The notes under the pieces are model-generated. The model was not told the origin of the DNA. It saw only the letters and a program-made list of their open reading frames with translations, and did no database searches. From positions 50,919,162 through 50,983,161 of the forward strand of contig CM068315.1 of NCBI GenBank assembly GCA_034766995.1: a stretch of DNA of 64,000 bases. The letters run 5' to 3'. Below, piece by piece: positions 25,327 to 38,221 of the stretch (position 1 is its first letter; every line of letters begins with the position of its first letter). Position numbers and translations under genes: made by a program. This stretch comes from Acanthacorydalis orientalis (Eukaryota; Arthropoda; Insecta; Megaloptera; Corydalidae).

Positions 25327-25572
25327 ATATATATATATATATACATATATATATTTATGAGACAATTAATTTAACTGTTCATTTAATTTTATGTACATTT
25401 TTTACATTAAATCATATTAATTCCTCCATTATTAACGTTTTAATTTTCTATTCATGGTTTAACATTCTTCCTTTTTGGTATTTTTATATTGCATTCTTTT
25501 CCGTCGCATTGAGAATGACTCCTTTGAAAAACCTTTCCATTCAACTTTATTCATTTATATATAATTTCAAAT

Positions 25573-25613
<41 letters not shown>
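25327..25613. repeat. TA tracts 25327-25352 and 25576-25613
   Basis: The first has one ACATA interruption; the second is pure. Confidence 0.93.
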
Positions 25614-25617
<4 letters not shown>

Positions 25618-25852
25618 TTATTTTAACATACACTCTGAAAATAATATTTCGTACATGAAAAAATAAAATGTTTTACATTAAATAAATATTTTTCAATATA
25701 TGTAATTAAAATTGTAAATAATTAAATAAATATTTATTTAATTGGTGAATAGATAATATACTGTGATATTTCTTGTTTTAATAAAGCTTCATATCGTTCA
25801 CTAATTGGACTGATTTTAATATGGATTCATCATTTTATACACAAACATATAC

Positions 25853-25853
25853 G

Positions 25854-25916
<63 letters not shown>

Positions 25917-25949
25917 CGTATGTATGGATGTATATAGAAAAAAATATCC

Positions 25950-25991
<42 letters not shown>
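25853..25991. repeat. Compound (CA)n(TA)n, then second (TA)n
   Basis: CA 25853-25871 and TA 25870-25911 are followed after 40 bp by TA 25952-25991. Confidence 0.95.
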
Positions 25992-25993
<2 letters not shown>

Positions 25994-28137
25994 AAAATAA
26001 TATATAAAAATATTTCAGATGAAAAGAACAAGTTTTGCTATGAATTTTATATGAAATCTTATTATTTCTTTTTGATATAAAAAGGACTGAAAAGGGTCAA
26101 CATAACCTTTTATACTTATCATAAAAATCTGAAGTGATTTCTTATTTTTTACGAAATTAAAACGTATGTACGGTTTAATTAATCTGATGGACATATAAAA
26201 AATAGTGTTATTTTTAATAATAGTTGACTAGCACAGAAAGAAAAAATAATTTAAAAAAAAAAAAAATTATATTAGGCGTGATTAATATTGATTTGTATAG
26301 TAGAACTAAAATGACTGAATGTTAAATATTTTTTTCAAAATTAACTTATTAAATATTTATTGTAAAATTACTTTTCTTGTAATGAAAATTATAATGTTAA
26401 TATCTGTTTTTGTTTGGTGCATTATCGAAGAAATACTATATAAATTTACTACATAATCTTAACATAAATATTTCTATGTATTATTTTAAAAGGGGGTTTA
26501 TTTATAAGATAATTTTTTTGAATTATTTATGAACACATTTATTGGAAAACGGTATTTAAATTTCATGATTCTGCATGAAAAATATATAACTATGAAGTGT
26601 GTGTCTTATGAATAAAATTAAAAGATTATACCATACTTCATTTTTAAGTATCGATTATTTACTATTTAAACGTTTTTAAAAGGTTACGCTTTTATTGGAT
26701 TTTTTTTAATTTTAATGTAAGAGAAATATTTATTTTCTTTTTATTTCTTGACTACTTGTTATTTTTTATAATCAGTTTTCTATATGAAAGAATATTTATT
26801 TTCAGTAATTATTCGTTTTTTTAAATTGATTTAAAAAGTAAATTCAATACTGATAGTAATAAATAATATAAAAGGTTGTCTTCATTGTTCAATAAAAGGT
26901 ATTCTTAAATGAAACATTAGTTATTTTATATTTATTTTGATTACAGTGAATTATTTATAGTCATTATTTTAATTTACTGATCTTGTCATTGTTTTAAAAT
27001 GAAACAACCATGAAAATTGCATAAAAGATAATAAAATTGATCCAAATCTTTGGATATCAATATATCAATAAAATGAACAAACATATTAAAAATAATGATC
27101 TGTTTGAAGTTTTTTCATTAAGATAAAAATAGATTCAATTATATTTTTAATAGAAATATAAAAATACTGAATAAGTTTTAAATATATTTTAGTACATAAT
27201 TAATCTTTAAGAGAAATTGTTATCTGGATATTTTAAAAACTTTTCACTATTTGTTATGATTCTCATAATATAGAAAAAATCTTGTTTTAATTCTGATAAT
27301 AGAAATATTCAAAATTATATAAAACATCATAAAATGAATTTATTGAAAGATTTACCTGTACACATAAGAAAAACTAAGGTGATTACACCAATTTAACGTT
27401 ACACTATTTTAAAGTTACTAAATGTCGGCTATAAAAAAATAAACCAGTTTACAGTGAATTAAAGTATCAGTGTCAATATTAATGTCTTTTAAATAATTTA
27501 AAATTATTGTTAAATACAACAGAAATTTTGAAAAATAATTGAAATGAAATATGTCTGAAAATATCAAAAATGCTATAACTGATAGTAAAAGAGAAAAATA
27601 AATATAATACGAAATAAAAACGATTAGTTTATTATAAAATTTATGCATTTTTAAATATTTTCATATAACATATCACATTTTTTCATACCGTTTCATAAAA
27701 CGCTAGAAAATTACTTTAATTTTAATAATATAGTACCGTAGTGTATAAAATATTGTATGTAAAGAAACAATGAAATATTTCTGTTTAACGTTTGGTATTT
27801 TCACTGCTTTTGCTGATATATAAATATTTAAATTCAAACCCAGTAAATATTCCATTTAATAATAATTTACATAACCGTTTCAGCACTGTTTTTAATTAAT
27901 TTCTTTTCAAACAATCGATATATTTTAGTTAAATTATTTTATATATTTAAATTAAAATTCAGTTTTGGAATAAATATACTAAAAAATTAAAAAAATTGAT
28001 TATTTGCTGAAAAATTTATTATTATTATTGTTTATCATTTTCATAAAATAGATTAATAAGATTTTTATTTAATAGTAAAAAAACTTGATAATATATCATT
28101 GAATGATAAATATTTTAGAAATAAGCACTCTCTTGAG

Positions 28138-28356
28138 ACAAAAAAATTTGAAGAACCTTTTTTGTCTTCAACTAAATTTTAGGACAAAGTTATTTTTGCG
28201 CTATCAAAAAGTTCAATGTGTCGTCAACAAAAATGATTGGTGCGCTATCTTATATGATTTACGCTGCGACGACGATAAAACTACGTTTTTTTACGCAGCA
28301 GGTCACATTTTTCCTCAATTCACGATCAACATGAAAAAAATGGGCAACGCCCATCT
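28138..28356. other. Islet with open plus frame
   Basis: The plus frame reads VVNKNDWCAILYDLRCDDDK and continues to about 28350; TGCGCTATC occurs twice (28198 and 28241). Base composition and frame length make a small exon or transposon fragment possible, but no family is recognised. Confidence 0.2.
28340..28354. repeat. Short GC hairpin
   Basis: ATGGGC and GCCCAT flank AAC, just before a TA tract at 28360. It ends the islet 28138-28356. Confidence 0.6.

Positions 28357-28359
<3 letters not shown>

Positions 28360-28389
<30 letters not shown>
28360..28389. repeat. (TA)n, 30 bp
   Basis: The tract abuts the islet 28138-28356. Confidence 0.95.
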
Positions 28390-28392
<3 letters not shown>

Positions 28393-29060
28393 TTAGTTGT
28401 GTAAATATATCCTGAAATATTTATTTTTTTCAATTATTACAAGAATACAGCACAATAGTAGTAGTGTTATTTGAAATAAATTGACAGATCTTCACATCTA
28501 TGACAAGTAAAAGAAATAAACGTAATGAATACGTTACATAGTTGAAAGATATGTTAAAGCGTCAAACGATAATGATGAGATGAGTGATTGTTTTTTTCAG
28601 AGAATTTAAATTTCATGTAAAGTGTATGAACTAGTTACATATAATTGTTTCTTAAATTTTATATGTTTTTTTCTGCAAATATGTGAATACTTTGTGCATA
28701 AAAGGTCATATAAATATTTTATATATTTATTCAAAATCGATGATAATAATCATTTTATTTATAGAGCAACATTTTGTAAAATTCAAGAAAAATAGCGAAA
28801 TATGCAAAACATTTTTTATTTTTTTAAGATGGATACAATTTTCATACTCAGTTTGAAAAAAAGCTTATCAGTATTAAAAAATATATATTAAGTACATTTT
28901 TTCCAACAATATAAATGAAAGATAATAATTAATAAAAAATAATATTTCAATACTGTAATGCAATTTTTAATGATTACATAATCCTTTTATTAATTTTTAA
29001 CGGATAATTTAATTTGTTTTTCTCATTTTTTTATTTAGTTTATAATTCAGTAAAAAAACG

Positions 29061-29078
29061 TATACATACAAATGTATG

Positions 29079-29122
<44 letters not shown>

Positions 29123-29148
29123 TATGTATATATATATATATATGTATT

Positions 29149-29204
<56 letters not shown>

Positions 29205-29218
29205 CACACATATATATG
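29061..29218. repeat. Long interrupted TA tract, about 155 bp
   Basis: TATG and TACA steps break up the TA. It is open in several frames on both strands only because of its period. Confidence 0.95.
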
Positions 29219-29399
29219 ACATTTCTTATCATTTTATGAAAAAAATAGTATGAATATTCATTTATATATTGTATTTAATTTTATGAATAAGGTATTTTAC
29301 AACTAACTGAATTTATTTTATATATGAAATATTATATTATGAAAACATACTTAATTACATTTTGAAAAAAGTAAAGTTATATTTATTAGTGTCTGCTTT

Positions 29400-29940
29400 A
29401 TTGAATTAGGTAGTTTAGAATATAGTACATACGCGTCATAAATCCTAGAAAACAATCATTTATGGCAGCAATTTGTGTAAATGGTTTTATGTTTGCAATG
29501 TTTTTTTCCAACAATTCCATTCTTCATCTACTGAATCAGAACATCGCTGTTTAATATATATATATAATAGATGGTCTTGCACGTTTGTGAACATTACATT
29601 GAATAAGACTACCTTCACTGGAACTTCTTCCGTACAATCAGCCGTAAGAATTCTTTGAATGATATCGACATTTCTGTTCTTCATTCGAATAGCCGATTTT
29701 CATTTCACTGTCACTTTCGTACAAACTCAAAACAGATGTTGCAGGGTTCGTTTCTATGAATCACACTTTAACACTGAATATAAATATATATATACAATTC
29801 TTTCAAATATTTGTTTTGTAGTTGCACTAAAGCCAATTAAATCTGCGTGCGTCTCAGAGACGTCCATTTTTACAATGCCATAAGAAACACATGACGTATC
29901 AAAGATATCTTTGTATTTCAAGGGGTTAAGTAACTATCAA
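29400..29940. other. Complex islet with short frames on both strands
   Basis: About 500 bp of near-normal complexity. A minus frame (29487-29684) reads DIIQRILTADCTEEVPVKVV and later SDSVDEEWNCWKKTLQT; plus frames overlap it. Stops separate all of them. It may be an eroded transposon or retrogene that I cannot name. Confidence 0.25.
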
Positions 29941-30023
29941 AAAAATTTCTAACATACAGTTACTACAAAAATAACTATTTGTTATATCCGGAAATGAATT
30001 CATTCTGCTTTACAAACTCTTCT

Positions 30024-30025
<2 letters not shown>

Positions 30026-30088
<63 letters not shown>
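30026..30088. repeat. (TA)n, 63 bp
   Basis: One of the longest pure tracts in the window; it abuts the islet 30090-30345. Confidence 0.96.
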
Positions 30089-30090
<2 letters not shown>

Positions 30091-30308
30091 GATGTACTTC
30101 CGCGAAAAAGAAATAGATTTAAAGGGAATATATTAAAATCTTCAAAAATTTAACTCGACACCGCCGGAAATGATATAGAGTAATATTAGGTTCCACGTTG
30201 TATGCGAAACGAGGAAATCTACAAATATCAGACACTTTGACGAATGGCTGTACCGTTGATACTTTACATATAAGCCGTAAAGCAATTAATTACGTGAAAT
30301 AATTTCGT

Positions 30309-30331
30309 AACATCACACTTGTCGTGATGTT
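30309..30331. repeat. Perfect 8 bp inverted repeat
   Basis: AACATCAC and GTGATGTT flank a 7 base loop within a GC-richer islet (30090-30345). No poly-T run follows, so it is not presented as a terminator. Confidence 0.6.
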
Positions 30332-30904
30332 GCGCATCTGTATGTCTCATATACATATTTATGTATATATATATATGCAGTGGCGTAGTTTTTCTGTAAA
30401 CATATAAAATATTTGAGCAGCGGTTTTGCTTTGAAACATTTTATTATTGTATAAATAAAACATTTAATAGAATAATTGTGATTTCAAATGGTGTAGTTGT
30501 ATTCACTTCTGTATTTATAAATTTATTTCGATGATATATTCGTTCATTTCTGATATCTATTTTTCAAGATCGAGATTATTACTGATTAAAATATAATGTA
30601 GTATTATTATAATGAAATGAGATCTGTTTACACAAGAAAATAAATAATCTGAATCATGTGCATCTTTTTTTGGCCTCTCTCTGTTCGGGTTCCTATAATT
30701 GATTACTTTGAATTAAACAAAAATTAAGCGGTAAACTAATAAATAGTTTGTATTTTATTGCAAGAAAATTTAGTCTTTTTCAAATGCTAATGTCGTATTT
30801 TGATAGATTTTGATAAATATATATGCTTGATTCTGATATAAATTTATATGAAATAAATTTAATTTTCATGTATGGACTACTTAACACGGCACGGCAAGAA
30901 AAGG

Positions 30905-30961
30905 GAAAAATGTATACGAATTTGAGAGTCATAAACCGCAATTATTTTTCTACCAACCTAA
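30905..30961 (+). mobile_element. Solitary mariner 3' end (same family as 51536 and 45211)
   Basis: The terminal sequence ACCGCAATTATTTTTCTACC followed by AACCTAA is the mariner inverted repeat, and a TA follows at 30962. The bases before it (ATGTATACGAATTTGAG) match the sub-terminal part of the element at 51536, read from its opposite strand. I find no matching left end in the preceding kilobase, so this is a truncated or otherwise incomplete copy. There is no coding sequence. Confidence 0.6.
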
Positions 30962-30963
30962 TA

Positions 30964-33000
30964 TTTCTATTAAATTAATATACATAAGAAATTATTTGTA
31001 TTAAAAAATAAAAACTCTGAATCTTGTTCGAGTAGATACAAATACAATTTTTTTTATATCAAACTGTTATGCTTACGACTCATTAAGATTGTTTTAATAA
31101 TTAATAAGATAAAGTATAACATTATTATTTTCTTATCTTAATCTCTGGAGATAAATTTCATGTACATGTTAGTAGAATTTTATGATTTTTTTTCGATAAT
31201 TCAATGTTGGAATTAAAGAAGATTGTTTATATCAAAAGAAAAAATATTGTTTAATGAAAAATAATTTAAAAAAGTCTGATATTAATTGGTGATATTGATT
31301 TAATCATGTTTTTACGAGTATTCTATGTTTTAGAGAATAATTAGAGAATTTATTACATTTAAAATTTAATTTAATGAAAATGCAATAATTGTAAAAATAA
31401 AAAAAAAATCGTTAAAGTTTTTGATTATCTAAATTTGTAATAGAATATACTTCCTTAAATGTTATTGTAATATATAAAAGGAAATTAACTATAAAAGTAG
31501 TAATGAATTTTCGTGTAGCATGAATAAAATAGATAATTATATATTTCATAAAAGATATTAATTAAATTTAAAGGCTGAAAAACGCCACTGAAAAATATAA
31601 AAACAAAATGGAACTAAAGGAAACTGTATTCATTCATGCCCGCCTACCACATCACGCTTGTTGATCAGTGGTAGAGTTATTTCAGTGAAACGACAAGTTT
31701 ATTTCTAGTTCATATCATATTAGCGACAAACACATATATACACCGACACATTCCTAAAAAATATAAAATGAAAATCGAGTTGCAAAACGGCTACGAATGA
31801 AAGACACATTCACGACACGTCATATCCTGCGATGATTCTCAATTTAGAGCAAAGGTGATTTCGGGAGGATGCAGATGTCTACTTAAAATTTATCTATTGA
31901 ATGATTTCGACATTTTAAGTAGTTATAAGGTCATTAAACCTTTTAATAATATCTTATGTTTTTGTAATACTTAATTTTATATATTTATTAAAGAGTTATC
32001 TACTTTATTTTTACATTTACAAAGAATATAAAAGAAATTGACGAATTTTAAACAAATTTATTATAAATATTTGTTTAAAATGTTCAAGAAATAAGAGTTA
32101 CATGTAGAATATTTTATAGTGTATCACGTATATTATGTATTTTATTTTTATATTTGTATATTATCTGATAGTATTAAATTTTTAAAGATCTTACAACTTA
32201 AATTACTGACATTAAAATTTATTTTCACTTATCAATTTGTATTAAATGTAAATTTCAATAAGTTAGTATGATAAATTCGTAAATCATAAAAAGTATGCAA
32301 TGAAATTCGTTGAAATTTGCAGCAGAAGAAAGTAAAAAAAATATTTTCCTACAGTATTTATTATCGGATATATAATGCGAATCTTCCTATACACTGAACT
32401 TACATAGAAAATGAAATAGATATTCACAATTTTTGCTGCTTTGAAAATTTTATTTTATTTAGACGGGAATATCATTAAATTGTATGTTTTTTACAGAAAT
32501 TACTTTTAAATGATTTAGAAAAAAAAATAAAATTAATGTAATGCAAATGACATGTTTCAAAAAATATATGTTTATAAGTTATAGTCGTGTAGCAGAAATT
32601 TAAAATTATTTAGTTTATTTTATAAACATATTTATAAAAATAGTACTGTTTGAATTGAATACTAGGAAAAATATAAAAGAAAAAAATATTTAAAGGTAAA
32701 TTACTATATACACATATATGTATGTGTATGTATCAACGAATGTATACAAATACATAAATACATATTTATAAATATTCGCATAACAACTTACATAAATACA
32801 TACAAAAAATACAACTAAATAAACTTTGACAACATATGGTGTAAATTTCTCTTCAAACTAATCATTAGCTTTACGCATCTTTATAAATACATTTTGAAGT
32901 TATTTTTATAATCGTTGTATGATCACTAGCCAACAAGATTCATTCATAGAATAGTTTGAAATGAACACATTCGATCGATAGCTTAGTGTGTCTAATTTTA
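30964..33000. other. AT-rich, with islet at 31590-31880
   Basis: The islet (GCCCGCCTACCACATCACGC, AACGGCTACGAATG, CACGACACGTCATATCCTGC) has ordinary complexity without a coding frame. The rest is plain AT-rich DNA; 32700-32830 is an eroded TATG/TACA tract. Confidence 0.4.
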
Positions 33001-33004
33001 AAAA

Positions 33005-33079
33005 TACATACATACATACATTATATATATATATATATATATAAATATGTGTGTGTGTGTGTATGTGTGTGTGTATGTA
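33005..33079. repeat. (TACA)n(TA)n(TG)n
   Basis: Three repeat types follow one another without a gap. Confidence 0.94.
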
Positions 33080-33390
33080 GTGCTTGTCTGATATATCAAG
33101 AAAATATTTAAACCTATGCTATGAAAACATTTCTGTTTATTTATTTGATAGATATATTAGTTTTATTCCAAATAGTTTTTTTTTCTTATGAACACAGTTG
33201 TTTCAGTCAATATTTATTATTTTTGTTCAGGAATAAAATATTATATTTTTATACACTAATGTTCAGTTTATTACGGAAACTACAAATAAAACAAATTTAT
33301 ACAATATAATCTATCAGGTTATGAAAAAAGTAGTAAAGCCAATATAAGAAAAGTATGGAAAAATAAATACGTTTTTTGTAAATGTTTCAT

Positions 33391-33416
33391 CTTATGTATG
33401 TATGTATGAATGAAAG

Positions 33417-33473
<57 letters not shown>

Positions 33474-33654
33474 ATTTTTGTATCTTATTATTAATAAGTT
33501 TTTAATAAATGTTTGTATCATATTTATTTCATATATTTTTATGTACTATAAATTTTGTTGATGTACATGTATAAAAAATGTTTTCATTTATCTCTTTTCA
33601 ATATATATATATATATATATATATATTTAAATACAAATTTATATATATATATAT
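33391..33654. repeat. (TATG)n(TA)n at 33391-33468 and (TA)n at 33599-33654
   Basis: A 48 bp pure TA run follows TATG units. The second part is two short runs split by TTTAAATACAAATT. Confidence 0.93.
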
Positions 33655-34330
33655 TATTGTATAATGAATAACGGAATGTTTTTATAAAATTCTGAAGATA
33701 AATTGTTAGATTATTTCATTTGAATTTTTATAACAATATATTTAGATTTTTTTTATGAAATTAGTAAACCTTAACAAAATTTAAAACAATAATATTTGTA
33801 ACAAATATTACTTAATATTTTTGTGACTCTATACATCATTAAAATATTCAGTGTATATCTAATATTTATACATTGTGTACTTGAAATGAACTTCTATTCT
33901 TGATAATCTTCGTTCTTATAACAATTTAAACTATGGGAACTTCCTTTTAAAAGTTAACAGACGCTTTTAGTCTATGTATTCACGAAATATTTCATTTATT
34001 AATAACTAAGTTGTAAATAACATTTTTCAAATAATATTAAAAAATTAGTCTGAAAACATGTACAACTACGGAGGATAATTATTTATTATATATGAAATTA
34101 CAAAACCTTATATTAATATATTTTAATGAGGTCATACCTGTTTGGAATGTTATTTTTTTGACATATTATTAATGAATATTTTATTTTTGTTTATTGAAGA
34201 ACAGAAAAATTCAATTTATTAAAACAAAGAAAATATTATATTAGTATTGACACAAATCCGAATTTAATAAAATATGAATACTCGACTAATAATAGTGTAA
34301 GTATGATTTAATGAAGGCATTACTATTATT

Positions 34331-34332
34331 AC

Positions 34333-34381
<49 letters not shown>

Positions 34382-34421
34382 AATATATATATATATATAT
34401 ATATAACATATGTATGCATAC

Positions 34422-34460
<39 letters not shown>
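34331..34460. repeat. Interrupted TA tract, 130 bp
   Basis: TA runs are broken by GTATATAAA and by the near-palindrome CATATGTATGCATACATATG. Confidence 0.95.
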
Positions 34461-34462
<2 letters not shown>

Positions 34463-35469
34463 CGAAAATATAAAAATAAGCATTAATAAGATACGTATGC
34501 TTAAAAAATACTTTCATCGGCTTTAATTTTGTGGTTTATGAATATAAGCACAATATTTTTGTTATTCATTTCCGTGTTTCGTGATTACAGCATAAATTAC
34601 ACCTTTACGCATAGCCAACAATTTCAAGATGTCTGGTGTAGATAAAACGTTATGTAAATATATACAAATAAGTATGTAGGTATATATGAATATATATATA
34701 TATATATATGCAAGTGTATTAATAGTTGTATACGTATAAATATTTGAAAATTACAGAAAAATTTATACACATTATAATAAGCTTAACACAGACTATAAAT
34801 AAATAATCTTTAAATAAATAACTGATTTTGTAGAAAAAATGTAAATACTATATTGTAAATTTGTTCATATTATAAAGATTTTTTTTGAATATTTCTATCA
34901 ATATATAATGCAATGTGTGATTTACTATCCTTCAGTTATTTTTATGATCGTATAAAATGAGATAAATAGATATTCGATAACCTGAATTTAATTAAAATTG
35001 GTGATAAGTTAATTTTGTAATAATGAATAATATTTTGCTATAATATTATTATATTTTCTAACACACACTTTTCAAAAATTTAATAAAGTGAGTCTTTTTT
35101 TCGGTATAAATTATTTAAATAAAAGTGAGATTTTTAAATATATACTAGTTATATTTAAAGTTAGTGTCATATTTTTATTTCATAATAATTAATTCTAAGA
35201 AGAAACATACTAAATGTATGAAAATATAAAATTCGACTAAATTAAGAAACAAATTCAATATATCACTTTAATTACTTTTGACATAACAAACATAACATTT
35301 ATTTTACCTTGCAATAATTATTATTTGAACCACCACTCAATAATACGAACGAATCAATAATTATAACTTCAACATACCTTTATGAGAAAACATTAAGACG
35401 TTTTTGAAATTAATCATTTAGCTTATTTATATATATTTCCAAAATACTTAGAAAGAAATATCATTTAAT

Positions 35470-35474
<5 letters not shown>

Positions 35475-35512
<38 letters not shown>
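35475..35512. repeat. (TA)n, 38 bp
   Basis: A pure tract. Confidence 0.95.
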
Positions 35513-35515
<3 letters not shown>

Positions 35516-36648
35516 CAAAAATGCTGATCTCAAAACATATAACTTAGTATACATTTTCCTAAAATTACAATTATATTTAATTTTTGTAAAAATAACTACG
35601 AAATATGTGTAAAAAGGTCACTGATAAAAAAAGTTACAATATTTTCCTAAATAGGTAATTTAATAAAATGTAGAATAAGCGGTTATTAAATGTTTAATAA
35701 ATATAAGTAAATAATAAATAGAAAATAACAAAATAAACATTTTTTGTTTTAAAAGTAAATGTATTTTTTTTCTTCTTCGTAAGGTGAATGAATGAATTAA
35801 GTTTTAAAAGTATGAAAAGTGTTTTGAAGATTAAGTATCTACTATCTTGTAAACAATTTATGAGCACTTTAATAGTTTTGGTTATGAATATTCGGTTATT
35901 TTATTTTTTGCTAGTGTGATGTGTATGTATAGAATATGTGTATATACAGAATTCGGAATTTGTTTGTATTTACTAAAATGTACCATGTGTAAAATATAAA
36001 ATAATAAAAGGTAGAAGAAAAAGAGAGAAAAATCTCTCATAAATATATATTGACTAAATAAAAAGCTCATTTAATTTGAATATTAATTATATCATCATAA
36101 TAATATCATAATAAATATGCATAGATAAACTTTTTTGTATATGGTAAATTCAGATAAAACGATAAAAAATTGATTGTTTACCAACCTTCCTATTGTCGTT
36201 GTACGGTCGAAAGCTTCAATTATAAGACTAATATTATTTAGCAGCCTAACGAATGCAGATTGGTTTAAAAGTTATTTAATTAGTTTGTTAACGAGCAATG
36301 AGCATATTTTGCATTTAAATTAGATTGTTAGCGACATTCAAAAACAATAATATTTGAAGTTGGAGGAAGTACGCATTTGAATAAAGCTAAACTACATTTC
36401 AATTGTTTGCGGCAATGATTTCGTTCTTCCATTTGTACCGTTAACTTACCTACAACGCGATTTTGAATAATCATATTGTGCGATTCGTCTTGTCTTAAAC
36501 TTAATCTATGGTTTTAGAATTGTGTGATGTCTTTTTAATGTAGAAAATCCTCAGAACATTTTATAGACGTTAACGATGGATCATGTACTGAATGAAAAAA
36601 TATTTTTATTCTAGTACTTTAAATATTTATTTTAATGATTTTTTTCTG

Positions 36649-36652
<4 letters not shown>

Positions 36653-36685
<33 letters not shown>

Positions 36686-36946
36686 AATAAAGAAATTATT
36701 GACAGGGTTAAATTGAGTAGAGAGAATTAGAAGACAGATAATTTAGCAGGTAACTAAATCATTCGAAATTTAATATTTTAAAACATTATTGAAAGATATA
36801 TTATATTTGTATATGAGTTGTTCATTTCCGATACTGAAAATATGTGTAAAAATATTTTTTAAGAACAAATATTGAATGACTGTATTGATAAATATTAATT
36901 TTTTATATCTTTTAAAAAATGGTATGTATATGGATAGAATTAGAAA

Positions 36947-36980
<34 letters not shown>
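36653..36980. repeat. TA tracts 36653-36681 and 36950-36980
   Basis: Two pure tracts about 270 bp apart. Confidence 0.94.
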
Positions 36981-36982
<2 letters not shown>

Positions 36983-37322
36983 AGATTTCTTGAACTGAAA
37001 TGTAAAGTATTTTATGCAAAAAACTTTCACAACAGGTAATGCTAACACGAACGTGAAAACTGATTAAAGAGATTGAGTTTTTGCCTAAATGAGAACAATG
37101 GACAGCAGACAATATAACTAAATTTCCTTTTCTCAATAAATTTAGTTAAAAAGAAGAAATAATTACAATTCAAAGCGTAACATCTGAATTATTTCCATCT
37201 AAAATTTTTGTTTTCTTTGAAATCGGTTAAAAATGTCAGTGTTTATCATTGAACGTATTTCTGAGTATTTAATTTAATTTATTTTCTATATACATACAGA
37301 CATTTATATTTATATCTATTGA

Positions 37323-37323
<1 letters not shown>

Positions 37324-37389
<66 letters not shown>
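37324..37389. repeat. Compound (CT)n(TA)n
   Basis: About 30 bp of CT change into TA, which ends at the left end of the 37390 mariner. Confidence 0.95.
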
Positions 37390-38221
37390 GGGTCATTTGA
37401 TAAGTATGGTAAAAAGCAAGTTAAACATTGTTTTTGGGAAAATTAGATTTTATTTTTCAACATAGTCTCCATTCAAAGCTATATACTTGGCTCAGTGAGT
37501 CAGCAAAATACGGATTGATGGCGGCGATAAAATCCTCAGTCGGTTAGAATTTCTTCCCACCGAGCCAAATTTTCAATTTATATAAAAAGAAGAAGTCGCA
37601 CGGGGTTGTCCTGAGAAGAAGTTGGTTGAGGAACTAATTCGAAGCCTAATTCGGGCAATTTTTTTATTGTGACGATTGATTTGCGTGATGGCGCGTTGTC
37701 TTGATGAAAAAGCACTTTTTTGTGTACCAATCTTGGCCATTTTTATTTCAGCTTTTCTTGCAATCGATTCAATAATGTTGCATAGTAATCTATCTGCCTG
37801 TAATAGTTTTTCCTTCGTTAAGCAGTCGATCAGGTTGATTCTTTGGGAATCTCAAAAAAAAAAAAACAGTGTTCATCACCTTCCCAGGGGGCAAAACGGT
37901 CTTCGTCTTCTTCGGCGCACTTTTACCAGTCGTTGTCCACTGCTTTAAGTGCTGCTTCTACTCAGGTCTGTAGTAGCGGATCCATATTTCAACCATGGTG
38001 ACGAATCGACGCAAAAAGGCCTGGTCGTTTTTTTCCATTTTTGCGCCAACTGCTACAATGCTTACTTCAAAATCTGTAGAACATGAACAATGCGTCGCTT
38101 CTGGTTCAAATTTCTCCTATTCTAGGCGAAATTTGAAAAATTTTTATTAAAGCCGTGATGTTACAAAATAAATGGCGATGTCACATCATAGAAATTTACC
38201 TAACTTATCAAACGACCCTCG
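37387..38221 (-). mobile_element. Internally deleted mariner with recognisable inverted repeats
   Basis: The left end starts GGGTCATTTGATAAGT at 37390. The right end, read on the minus strand from 38221, starts CGAGGGTCGTTTGATAAGT. After this core the ends stay similar (GGTAAA). The element is about 835 bp against about 1.3 kb for a typical full mariner. The missing part is mainly the transposase N-terminal DNA-binding half. The left end abuts a CT/TA microsatellite at 37324-37389. The coding remnant on the minus strand is listed separately. Confidence 0.85.
37450..38030 (-). pseudogene. Mariner transposase, catalytic half, broken
   Basis: Mariner transposases cut and paste the element by a DDE/D-type reaction using three aspartates in a D,D34D arrangement. 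Reading the minus strand, FLRRFVTMVEIWIRYY matches the region around the first catalytic residue, but the Asp is Val here (GTT at 37991-37993, one base from GAT). The second Asp is intact in VLFHQDNAPSRKS (codon 37698-37700). The third is present in a shifted frame as DFFFLYKLKIWLGGKKF (codon 37595-37597), about 34 codons on, as expected for mariner. The C-terminus ALNGDYVEK ends in a TAA at 37450-37452. Frameshifts, an in-frame stop and the loss of the N-terminal helix-turn-helix domain make it inactive. Confidence 0.85.

Larger units (their letters stand above)
22690..28100. other. AT-rich desert, no gene seen
   Basis: TA tracts as listed. Slightly more complex patches lie at 23100-23290 and 24570-24730, with no coding signal. 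26000-28100 is almost featureless A/T sequence. Confidence 0.5.
33660..37320. other. AT-rich, with islet at 36180-36560
   Basis: The islet holds TTATTTAATTAGTTTGTTAA and ATTTTGCATTTAAATTAG, a cluster of homeodomain (TAATTA) and octamer-like (TTTGCAT) sites. That is common in developmental enhancers but also frequent by chance in AT-rich DNA. Confidence 0.35.

Noticed and set aside
37676..37948. 90-codon plus-strand frame inside the 37387 element
   Set aside because: It is the antisense shadow of the mariner transposase remnant on the minus strand.
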